From a virus, in the IMG/VR virus record IMGVR_UViG_3300008516_000110, positions 1 through 27,339 of that record: DNA of 27,339 bases. One strand, written 5' to 3'. Of the stretch, positions 14,920-21,339 are shown in pieces. The translations under genes were made by a program, and so were the position numbers. Numbering within the stretch: position 1 is the stretch's first letter; the number at the start of each line of letters is the position of its first letter. Below the pieces are notes generated by a model, which was not told where the DNA came from, did not search any database, and saw nothing but the letters and a program-made list of their open reading frames with translations.

Positions 14920-15839
14920 AGGCAGAAGATTTAGTCAATTTAATAAGACGGAAATACCCGCTTGATAGACCGGATGGCCGTCAATCCCATGTGGTGTTAG
15001 AACAAGTGCCTGATGGGACAGGAACGTATCTTGGGCATTGGATAGATGCTGTGGTATTTAGCCTTTGGGCGTCAAAGGGGCTTACTAGGGCAGCCTTTGA
15101 AGTAAAGGTAACTCGATCTGACTTTATCAGTGAACTACAAAATCCACTAAAGCACAAATGGGCGTTAGATTGTTTCCACGAACTTTGGTTTGTTGCCCCC
15201 CAGGACGTAATTCAACTTGAAGAATTGCCACCTAACATCGGGTGGTTGTGTCCTCGCGGTAGCAAATTGGTCACCAAGCGACAGGCTGTGCGAAACCCTA
15301 ATCCTAAATTGGATGATGTTTTACTGGCAGCCTTTATGAGAGCAGCTTCTAAGGAAATCACCAAGGTAAGCCGCACTTCAGCCACGGATATACTTGAAAA
15401 CAGTGAGGAATATCGCAAAGCCAAAGTATATCAGGATGCAATAACGCAATTTATAAATCAACGGGGCAATACAGAATGGTTGGATCCCAAAACCACAGAC
15501 GACGTAATTAAATGGCTAGACGATGCTACGATGGACAAACAGTTGAAGCAAGATAGAGAACATTTGATTGGAATTGCATCCCATTTCCAAAGGGAAATCG
15601 TAAGTATGCTAAACCTATTTTTAATCATAGCCAATAAGAGTTTAATAGCTCGGGATAACCTGGGCAAACATATCGTTAGTGCTTATGGCGGCCATGATGA
15701 TGATTCTATTGAAATGCTGAAAGGATTGGCCCAAGATTCGAAGGCCCTTGATATACAAAGGCGATATGCTGAAACAGTAGAGTTAATAGTGAATTGGGAT
15801 AGGGAATTTAAGGAAAAAGTCATTGAAAGTAGATTATAG
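14916..15839 (+). CDS. MmcB-like PD-(D/E)XK nuclease-fold protein
   Basis: The ATG at 14916 overlaps the previous TGA (ATGA), giving 307 residues. The N-terminal 125 residues contain the restriction-endonuclease-fold core: an acidic residue in WIDAVVF (D44), then AAFEVKVTRSDF with the E-x-K pair at E62 and K64, and a downstream WFVAPQDVI strand. This matches MmcB-family DNA-repair-associated proteins and related phage nucleases. The remaining 180 residues are helical and not recognised; they include a LysM-free, charged region ending KEKVIESRL. It may repair, process or cut DNA; the active-site residues appear intact. Confidence 0.75.
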   Translation: MKAEDLVNLIRRKYPLDRPDGRQSHVVLEQVPDGTGTYLGHWIDAVVFSLWASKGLTRAAFEVKVTRSDFISELQNPLKHKWALDCFHELWFVAPQDVIQLEELPPNIGWLCPRGSKLVTKRQAVRNPNPKLDDVLLAAFMRAASKEITKVSRTSATDILENSEEYRKAKVYQDAITQFINQRGNTEWLDPKTTDDVIKWLDDATMDKQLKQDREHLIGIASHFQREIVSMLNLFLIIANKSLIARDNLGKHIVSAYGGHDDDSIEMLKGLAQDSKALDIQRRYAETVELIVNWDREFKEKVIESRL

Positions 15840-15996
15840 GAGTGGTGAATATATTTGTTCCTATTGTGGTAGACGTTTCCCTTGCTTTGTGGCGAAGAAA
15901 GGGCCACCTGGATTTATAAGAACAATGAGCAGAAAATTATCAGGTGCAGCGAATTTTTATAGGCATGAGGATGCTTGTGCCAAGCGGCATTCCTGA
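15823..15996 (+). CDS. 57-residue C2HC zinc-finger protein (TTG start)
   Basis: The frame begins at TTG 15823, 6-9 nt after AAGGA inside the end of the previous gene, and runs to TGA 15994-15996. The product contains CSYCGRRFP (about 12-20) and YRHEDACAKRH (about 46-56), a classical finger spacing with His and Cys as the second ligand pair. No ATG start gives this finger, so the TTG is preferred. It may bind DNA or protein. Confidence 0.62.
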   Translation: MKVDYRSGEYICSYCGRRFPCFVAKKGPPGFIRTMSRKLSGAANFYRHEDACAKRHS

Positions 15997-16013
15997 AAGA
16001 ATGTGAGGTAAGC

Positions 16014-16508
16014 ATGGAAAATGGGGCTAGGTTTTCATCTGACAGGATTTATAGATACCGCTTGTGGCGAATATGGGATAGAAGGAAGGGGCTTGTATTA
16101 TTTATTGGGCTTAATCCATCTACTGCTGATGAAAATGTAAATGATCCTACCATAAGACGATGTATTGGGTTTGCTATGAATTGGAGCTACGGTGGAATGT
16201 TGATGGGGAATATTTTTGCGTATAGAAATACATATCCCGAGACATTGAAGATATGTAAGATTGATCCGGTTGGTGAAGATAATGATGGTGAACTTCATGC
16301 CATGAATACAGAAGCTAAATCGACTGTCCTATGTTGGGGGAATGGTGGAGTTTATAGAGGGCGTGGCAATAAAGTATCTTGTGAAATGTTCCCCGGGGCT
16401 AGGAGTTTTGGATATACAAAACAGGGGCAACCCCTACACCCTCTATATTTGCCGAAGGATAAGTTGCTAGAACCTGAAAGGGTTTGTCCCAATTTACAAG
16501 ATTGGTAA
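16014..16508 (+). CDS. DUF1643 family protein
   Basis: The ATG at 16014 after GAGGTAAGC gives 164 residues (the upstream extension to 15975 overlaps the zinc-finger gene). It carries the DUF1643 pattern: YRYRLWRIWD (13-22), LFIGLNPSTADE (29-40), DPTIRR (44-49), a GNIFAYRNTYP strand, CWGNGG, and GQPLHPLYLP near the end. The family is common in phages and bacteria and has no firm biochemical role; the conserved polar motifs suggest an enzyme or nucleotide-related fold. The length is normal for the family. Confidence 0.87.
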   Translation: MENGARFSSDRIYRYRLWRIWDRRKGLVLFIGLNPSTADENVNDPTIRRCIGFAMNWSYGGMLMGNIFAYRNTYPETLKICKIDPVGEDNDGELHAMNTEAKSTVLCWGNGGVYRGRGNKVSCEMFPGARSFGYTKQGQPLHPLYLPKDKLLEPERVCPNLQDW

Positions 16509-16515
16509 ATGAAGA

Positions 16516-16638
16516 ATGAAGAACGGAAAGCGAAGAAAAAGAACCAAGCAAAAGCAAAAGGAAGGGCGTATGTACCGAACCGCAAGGAAAGGGAAGGATC
16601 CTTCCCTGAATAGAAAAATAATAGGTATTACGAGGTAA
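16516..16638 (+). CDS. Possible 40-residue Lys/Arg-rich peptide
   Basis: ATG 16516 to TAA 16636-16638 encodes a very basic peptide (begins MKNGKRRKRTKQKQ). An alternative frame from ATG 16509 to TAG 16611-16613 encodes a 34-residue basic peptide. Neither has a strong ribosome binding site. The 130-nt gap is A/G-rich, so both frames could be chance. Confidence 0.3.
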   Translation: MKNGKRRKRTKQKQKEGRMYRTARKGKDPSLNRKIIGITR

Positions 16639-16640
16639 AA

Positions 16641-16907
16641 ATGGATAACAATGAATTATTTACAGAACCAATAGCGTCAAAGCTAGAAGGCATGAGAGCA
16701 ACCGCACGGACAAAACGCCGTATAACATACGACTGCCTAAATGCCATTGTTACATCCGATAGGGTTAAATGCCGATGCAATCACTTCTTCAAGCGTCCTG
16801 GTGCCATGAATGGCGATGGTTCCACTGATTTACACGCTGTATTGAAAGGACGGTCACCGCTAATATGTGCTAAATGCACGGATTACGACCATAGCAAGGA
16901 CGAATAA
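16641..16907 (+). CDS. Small Cys-rich protein
   Basis: The 88-residue product (ATG after GAGGTAAAA) has a basic helix (GMRATARTKRR) and two metal-ligand pairs, CRCNHFF (about 54-60) and CAKC (about 76-79), consistent with a zinc finger. It lies 15 nt before the Gp37/Gp68 gene. The family is not recognised. Confidence 0.7.
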   Translation: MDNNELFTEPIASKLEGMRATARTKRRITYDCLNAIVTSDRVKCRCNHFFKRPGAMNGDGSTDLHAVLKGRSPLICAKCTDYDHSKDE

Positions 16908-16922
16908 AAGGGGGTACTAGAC

Positions 16923-17864
16923 ATGGGCAGAACTAACATAGAATGGGTAAAGAACCCTGACGGTAGCCAGGGCTATACTTGGAATCCTATCACTGGCTGT
17001 CTTAACCACGACAACGGACTATGCAAAGGCGGTAACTTCCCCTGCTATGCCTACAAGCTAGCGAATGGGAGATTGAAGCCTTTGTATTTGGCGAATGATA
17101 AAGTAATACTCCCAATATCAGGAGTTGATTTTAATGAGTTGGCCGTCTGTCTTAAAGACCCCTTCTATCCCCGCTATTGGCAAGAGAGGGTTAGAGAAGA
17201 ATTTGGGGCATGGACAGCAGGGGCTATCCCCAAAGGTATATTCGTCTGTGATATGGGCGACTTATTCGGTATCGGTGTGCCTGAACAATGGACACGAAGG
17301 GTATTAAGCCATATTGGTATGTCGTGGTATAGCGAACACCGCTTCTATATCCTGACGAAGCAAGCCCAACGACTCCCCGAGTTTAGCCCCTTCCCTGATA
17401 ACGCATGGATAGGGATTACTGTCACGAATCAGCAAATGATGGCAGATGCTTTATTCGCACTACATAAAATTGAAGCTCGCGTTAAATATGTTTCCTTTGA
17501 ACCTTTATTAGGCAGGATAGCTTTCGATATGCATAAGAACGCACCTGTTTGGTTCAGAGAACTTGATTGGATAATCATCGGGGCTTGCACAGGCACTTTG
17601 CCCGACATGGCATTGCTAGCCGAGAAGTATCCTGATTTATGGCTGGCTGGACATGATAACAAGATAACAGCACAGCCTAAGATCGAGTGGGTGCGAGAGA
17701 TAGTCAAAGCTGCTGACAAGGCGGGAGTAAAGATTTTTCTGAAGGATAATCTGATGCCCTTATTCAAAAGGGGTGATATATGGGCAATTCCCGAATGGGC
17801 TAGCTTCAATGATTGGACAAGACAAGATATTGGCACAACTTTAAGACAGGAGTTTCCCAGGTGA
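16923..17864 (+). CDS. Phage Gp37/Gp68 (DUF5131) family protein
   Basis: The 313-residue protein starts at an ATG after AAAGGGGGTACTAGAC. It begins TNIEWV and has WNPITGC (20-26), then Cys34 and PCYAYKLANG (40-49), the N-terminal Cys cluster of the Gp37/Gp68 family. Later strands match it too: KGIFVCDMGDLFG, FYILTKQAQRL, WIGITVTNQ, VKYVSFEPLLG, WIIIGACTG and a C-terminal VKIFLKDNL. The family has been suggested to be radical-SAM-related because of the Cys cluster and barrel-like strand order; the reaction is not known. It is full length. It sits in one operon with the recombinase and a clear radical SAM gene. Confidence 0.87.
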   Translation: MGRTNIEWVKNPDGSQGYTWNPITGCLNHDNGLCKGGNFPCYAYKLANGRLKPLYLANDKVILPISGVDFNELAVCLKDPFYPRYWQERVREEFGAWTAGAIPKGIFVCDMGDLFGIGVPEQWTRRVLSHIGMSWYSEHRFYILTKQAQRLPEFSPFPDNAWIGITVTNQQMMADALFALHKIEARVKYVSFEPLLGRIAFDMHKNAPVWFRELDWIIIGACTGTLPDMALLAEKYPDLWLAGHDNKITAQPKIEWVREIVKAADKAGVKIFLKDNLMPLFKRGDIWAIPEWASFNDWTRQDIGTTLRQEFPR

Positions 17865-18154
17865 AACAGCTTTGGACAGAAGGATTACACTACGAAGGCG
17901 GGGTTGCCATCGAACGGTTGGCGATCCGAACCCCGGTTTGGGACGGCAAAAGGGTGGGCATAGCCGTCTTCCGGGCCCACCGAAGCAACATTGTAGAAGT
18001 CAAGATATTATACAGGATCAAGTCGGGGAAGAACCTGATACCCCCAGTTCTAACGATGCGATCTAACAGGGTGTTAGAATATCAACGCCAAGTAATGAGT
18101 GGCGTTGAATTATGCCTGGTGCCGATTGCCGACTTTCAGGAAAAGAAGCAATGA
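17861..18154 (+). CDS. Small unrecognised protein
   Basis: The GTG at 17861 overlaps the preceding stop (GTGA) with AGGAG 8-9 nt upstream; longer starts lie inside the Gp37/Gp68 gene. The 97-residue product is basic, with a probable alpha/beta core (RVGIAVFRAHRSNIVEVKIL, then VELCLVPIADF). There is no TM helix or Cys cluster. Function unknown. Confidence 0.72.
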   Translation: MKQLWTEGLHYEGGVAIERLAIRTPVWDGKRVGIAVFRAHRSNIVEVKILYRIKSGKNLIPPVLTMRSNRVLEYQRQVMSGVELCLVPIADFQEKKQ

Positions 18155-18306
18155 AGATAAAGGACCTCACATTAAGCCAGTGGTTTGTAATCGTGTTCGT
18201 GTTAGTTCCCCTGGCAATAATACTAGGGCTAAAAGACACATTCGCCCCTAAATTCATAAACCTACTGGATAAGATAGAAGACAAGGCATTATCAAAGATT
18301 AAATGA
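18151..18306 (+). CDS. 51-residue single-TM protein
   Basis: The ATG at 18151 overlaps the previous TGA (ATGA) after AGGAAAAGAAGC. One TM helix (about 10-29, WFVIVFVLVPLAIILGL) is followed by an amphipathic Lys/Asp tail (LLDKIEDKALSKIK). It is coupled to the recombinase downstream by another ATGA. Function unknown. Confidence 0.7.
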   Translation: MKIKDLTLSQWFVIVFVLVPLAIILGLKDTFAPKFINLLDKIEDKALSKIK

Positions 18307-18878
18307 AAACAAAGATCAGAACCATAAAATACTTATCCCAGGACGAACTTAAACGATTGTTCAAGGCTATCGACAAGAAGCGTGACCGTGCAATATTCCT
18401 GATTGCCTATCGCCACGGGCTTCGGGCATCCGAAGTCGGGATGATTCGCATGGAAGATGTAGACCTGTCCCAGGGAAGGATCAGAATCGAACGGTTGAAG
18501 AATTCCCTGGGCGGCGAACACCCGCTACAACCGGATGAAATGCGAATACTGAAAGCCTGGATGAAGAAACGCCAGGATACCATGCCCTGCCTATTCCCCG
18601 GGGCCCGGGGGCTTCCGATCCACAGGCAAACCCTGAACTGGCTTATGAAACGCTACGGAAAGAAGGCGAATATTCCGGCAGATAAACGCCACTTCCACGT
18701 ATTAAAGCACAGTATAGCCACTCACTTGCTAGATGCGGGGGCAGATATAAGGTTCGTCCAGTATTGGATCGGGCATAAAAACATTATGAACACCGTGATC
18801 TACGCCCAGTTAAGCCATCCTACCCGGGACACCATGGCCAGGCGATTGTTTGCAAGCACTGACATTGTGGGGATGTAA
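18303..18878 (+). CDS. Minimal tyrosine recombinase (catalytic domain only)
   Basis: The 191-residue product holds the full catalytic set of a tyrosine recombinase: R41 (HGLRASE), K66 (ERLKNS), H132-x-x-K135 (HVLKHS, with Lys replacing the usual Arg), H158 (IGHKN) and the nucleophile Y167 (VIYAQL). It lacks the N-terminal SAM-like core-binding domain; typical phage integrases are 300 or more residues. The ATG overlaps the previous stop (ATGA), so the short form looks genuine. It may integrate the element, resolve dimers or invert a segment. No attachment site, tRNA fragment or inverted-repeat pair was seen nearby. R-to-K in the HxxR box occurs in some family members, so activity is plausible. 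Confidence 0.88.
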   Translation: MKTKIRTIKYLSQDELKRLFKAIDKKRDRAIFLIAYRHGLRASEVGMIRMEDVDLSQGRIRIERLKNSLGGEHPLQPDEMRILKAWMKKRQDTMPCLFPGARGLPIHRQTLNWLMKRYGKKANIPADKRHFHVLKHSIATHLLDAGADIRFVQYWIGHKNIMNTVIYAQLSHPTRDTMARRLFASTDIVGM

Positions 18879-18880
18879 TT

Positions 18881-19726
18881 ATGAGTTGGGCAAAGTCAAT
18901 AGTCCACTGGCAGGATAGCGGACGGGTTTTCATTTCAGTGCCATTTACATGGTATTTGCCCAAGGCCAAAACGCTATGCACCTGGTACAAAGATGCGGGT
19001 TACTACGTATACGCCGGGGGGCCGGCAGTTGACCTAATGCCCGAATATATCCGTGGGGTAGCCGACCAGGTTGGTGGTGAATTCCACCCGTCGCCGCTGA
19101 AGCGACACAACCCCCACGCCACGTTCACTAGCCGCGGTTGCATTCATAACTGCGGATTCTGTGCCGTGCCGAAGATTGAAGGCGAACTCCGAGAACTACC
19201 CCCTGATAAATGGATCCCCGCCCCTATCGTTTGCGACAACAACCTATTGGCCACTAGCCAACGCCACTTCGATCTTGTCATTGATAGATTGAAGGGGCTA
19301 AAAGCCGTCGATTTCAACCAGGGGCTAGATGTTCGGTCACTTAATGAACACCACATTGAACGATTGCAGGAATTATGGTTGCCCCAGTTAAGATTTGCGT
19401 TCGACCATACCAACATGGAAGCCAGGATTGTGGACGTTTTTAGAATGGTTCTGAACGCCGGATTCGCGAAACGCCGATTAAACTGCTATATAATGTACGG
19501 CTACCACGATTCCCCAACCGATGCTTTGCACCGTGCTAACGTAATTAAAAGCCTGGGGATTAAATCATTCGTGCAAAGATTCCAACCGATCGAAGGCGAA
19601 CACGCCCTGGTAAAGGATTCCTGGGTTGGACCCGAGTGGACCGACCAAGAAATGCACCGGTTCCAACGATACTGGTGTCGGCAAGCCTGGTTGAGCAAGA
19701 TTCCGTACGCCGAATTCACGGGCTAA
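18881..19726 (+). CDS. Radical SAM protein
   Basis: The 281-residue protein has the canonical radical SAM cluster C87-x3-C91-x2-C94 (TSRGCIHNCGFCAVP) that binds a [4Fe-4S] centre. The first 75 residues (with YYVYAGGPAVDLMPEY) resemble a shortened B12-binding-like Rossmann region seen in MiaB/B12-type radical SAM enzymes, but the cobalamin-binding motif is not evident. Downstream strands (VDFNQGLDVRSL, QLRFAFDHTN, LNCYIMYGYHDSPTDALHRA) fit the SAM barrel. It starts 2 nt after the recombinase stop, preceded by GTGGGGATG. The substrate is unknown; nucleic acid or a virion protein are options. It is uncommon for a small element. Confidence 0.88.
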   Translation: MSWAKSIVHWQDSGRVFISVPFTWYLPKAKTLCTWYKDAGYYVYAGGPAVDLMPEYIRGVADQVGGEFHPSPLKRHNPHATFTSRGCIHNCGFCAVPKIEGELRELPPDKWIPAPIVCDNNLLATSQRHFDLVIDRLKGLKAVDFNQGLDVRSLNEHHIERLQELWLPQLRFAFDHTNMEARIVDVFRMVLNAGFAKRRLNCYIMYGYHDSPTDALHRANVIKSLGIKSFVQRFQPIEGEHALVKDSWVGPEWTDQEMHRFQRYWCRQAWLSKIPYAEFTG

Positions 19727-19733
19727 TATAGTA

Positions 19734-19749
19734 CGAAAGTTTTTATTTA
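19734..19749 (+). promoter_or_regulatory. BRE/TATA-like promoter
   Basis: CGAAAG (19734-19739) directly followed by TTTTTATTTA (19740-19749) looks like an archaeal BRE plus TATA box. The predicted transcript start is near 19771, just before the 27-bp palindrome and the gene at 19828. No bacterial -35/-10 pair with proper spacing was found. Confidence 0.5.
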
Positions 19750-19777
19750 TTATGTAAACCGTACTCTTGGTGTGAAC

Positions 19778-19804
19778 ATAGGTATACTGTTACAGTATAC
19801 CTAT
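19778..19804. promoter_or_regulatory. 27-bp palindrome, candidate operator
   Basis: ATAGGTATACTG (19778-19789) and CAGTATACCTAT (19793-19804) are exact inverted repeats around 3 nt. The A/T-rich perfect symmetry fits an operator for a dimeric repressor better than a terminator. It lies between the TATA-like box and the 19828 start, so binding would repress the replication-side genes. The sequence differs from the 6822-6858 palindrome. Confidence 0.68.
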
Positions 19805-19827
19805 TAAGGAAAAGGGGGTAAAACATA

Positions 19828-19998
19828 ATGGCGTTAGCACTACCTAGATTACTTTGTAACCGATGTGGGTATGGATGGATCCCACGCCATGATAAGGTGA
19901 AACGATGCCCGTCGTGTGGTTCACCCTACTGGGATCAGCCAAGGAAAGCATCGAATTCTAGGCAGGATGCCCTTCAGAACGTCAAGAAGGGGCATTGA
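19828..19998 (+). CDS. 56-residue zinc-ribbon protein
   Basis: The ATG at 19828 follows AAAAGGGGGTAAAAC. The product reads LLCNRCGYGWIPR (8-20), then CPSCGSPYWDQPRK (27-40): a two-CxxC zinc ribbon with conserved Trp and Arg, a type I recall as frequent in archaeal and Chloroflexota genomes and mobile elements. The basic tail suggests nucleic-acid binding. It is first in the right-hand block, behind the palindromic operator, so a regulatory role is plausible but unproven. Confidence 0.8.
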   Translation: MALALPRLLCNRCGYGWIPRHDKVKRCPSCGSPYWDQPRKASNSRQDALQNVKKGH

Positions 19999-20072
19999 CG
20001 CTATGGGCATGGCACTTTATATTTTCAAACCCAATTCAACCCCTGTTTTGAAACTCATTAAGGGGAAACGAA

Positions 20073-20264
20073 ATGATCACTGAAGAAAAGATACAGTTTC
20101 AAAAGGATGAAGTCTTTGTCAAGGCCATAAATGCACTGGCAGGGTATAAATTCCTGATGTTCGGCTATTGGGCAGCAGAATGGGTGAAGTTGAACAAATG
20201 GTCTACTAACAAAGAACATAACCCGTTCAAAACGATAGTGCGATGGGCCAAGGACAACCGCTAA
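20073..20264 (+). CDS. Small unrecognised protein
   Basis: The 63-residue product (ATG 20073 after AAGGGGAAACGAA) is a mixed helical protein with aromatic residues in the middle (KFLMFGYWAAEWVKLNKW) and a basic end. There is no signal, Cys cluster or clear TM helix. Function unknown. Confidence 0.65.
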   Translation: MITEEKIQFQKDEVFVKAINALAGYKFLMFGYWAAEWVKLNKWSTNKEHNPFKTIVRWAKDNR

Positions 20265-20283
20265 CATAGTCATAGGGAAGAAG

Positions 20284-20565
20284 ATGAAAGATATAAATAA
20301 GCAACAAGTAGGCTTCAAATTTGGCACAAACCCAACAAAGTTAATCGATACTTGTGGGGAAGTTTCTTACAATGGCAGGAAGTATAGATTAGTCATGGTT
20401 GAAGCTAGTGGCTTGCTTTATTATTCTTTGCGGCTATACAACGCAAAGGGGAAGTTTATCAAGCAATTTATGTTTGAACCCGGCATATTGAATGATATTT
20501 TGAATCTATTTTTTAACGCGGCAGCACAACGACGAGTAAGTATACAAAATATAAAAAGGGGGTAA
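20284..20565 (+). CDS. Small unrecognised protein
   Basis: The 93-residue product (ATG after AGGGAAGAAG) reads as a beta-rich fold (YRLVMVEASGLLYYSLRLYN) followed by a C-terminal helix (EPGILNDILNLFFNAAAQRR). No known motif is visible. About 70 nt of A-rich sequence separates it from the next gene. Confidence 0.68.
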   Translation: MKDINKQQVGFKFGTNPTKLIDTCGEVSYNGRKYRLVMVEASGLLYYSLRLYNAKGKFIKQFMFEPGILNDILNLFFNAAAQRRVSIQNIKRG

Positions 20566-20638
20566 TAAATAGGCAAGACGGTGTTAACAGATTGAAGTTA
20601 CAAGAAGAAGCAAAATAAAACAAGGGGGTAAAACAAAA

Positions 20639-21025
20639 ATGCACAAAGAGTTAAAAGAAGTCGATATTCAAAGGATGGCCAGGTCAACATGGGAAGATTA
20701 TTTTAAGACAAGGTTTCATCCCAGGGTTAAGACGCCCTATCTAATCGCCCTGGTAACGTTCCTTGTATCCCTTGCCCTAATCTTCGCCGTAGCCGCCGAT
20801 GCCATCGGTTCAACGGCGTCTACCACCGGACCGGGCGTGACCGTGATCGCCGTGGTGCTACTCCTAACTGCCGCCGCGTTATTTCTAGTAGGGATTTTTA
20901 GAACTACGGGGGAACGGGACAGGTACATTGAACACGCCCAATCCGAATGGGAAGTAGATGAATGGCTACCGGATAACGAACAGGTCAAAACATTCGTAAT
21001 ACGCCGAAGCCAGGTAGATCAATGA
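20639..21025 (+). CDS. Two-TM membrane protein
   Basis: The 128-residue protein (ATG after CAAGGGGGTAAAAC) has a charged N-terminus, two TM helices (about 33-56 and 66-88) joined by a short Ser/Thr/Gly loop, and a cytoplasmic-looking acidic tail (RYIEHAQSEWEVDEWLPD). The strong ribosome binding site suggests good expression. It could be an envelope or host-membrane protein. The family is not recognised. Confidence 0.75.
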   Translation: MHKELKEVDIQRMARSTWEDYFKTRFHPRVKTPYLIALVTFLVSLALIFAVAADAIGSTASTTGPGVTVIAVVLLLTAAALFLVGIFRTTGERDRYIEHAQSEWEVDEWLPDNEQVKTFVIRRSQVDQ

Positions 21026-21333
21026 TAATACCAGGGGGATCAACGAAAGAACAACCCGGTCCCTGGGTAAGGGGACCCGATTTGCGGAAGGAAAAAGGAC
21101 CAGAACCAATAGTAACGCAACTGGTACCCCTGGCGTTTGAAAACTACGGGTACTGGTCGCGGGAAGATTCCGACCATACGGTGATTGTTGGCTACAAAGA
21201 TGAACCGATAGGAACATTCCCAATATCCGAAAACACGTTTGAAGCCGTTTTGAACGGAATCATTGAACATTTCATCAGGGCAACGGTAGCCGCGGCATCA
21301 ATGTTAAGCGAACAAACCAAAATACCTGAATAA
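21022..21333 (+). CDS. Small unrecognised protein
   Basis: The 103-residue product starts at an ATG overlapping the previous TGA (ATGA). The N-terminal 35 residues are Pro/Gly-rich and flexible; the rest suggests strands (HTVIVGYKDEPIGTFPI) and a long helix (AVLNGIIEHFIRATVAAASM). Function unknown. It directly precedes the methyltransferase. Confidence 0.72.
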   Translation: MIIPGGSTKEQPGPWVRGPDLRKEKGPEPIVTQLVPLAFENYGYWSREDSDHTVIVGYKDEPIGTFPISENTFEAVLNGIIEHFIRATVAAASMLSEQTKIPE

Positions 21334-21339
21334 TGAACA

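Noticed and set aside
20003-20083. 26-codon frame from ATG 20003
   Set aside because: It has no ribosome binding site, overlaps the next gene's ribosome binding site and start, and is too short to support without homologues.
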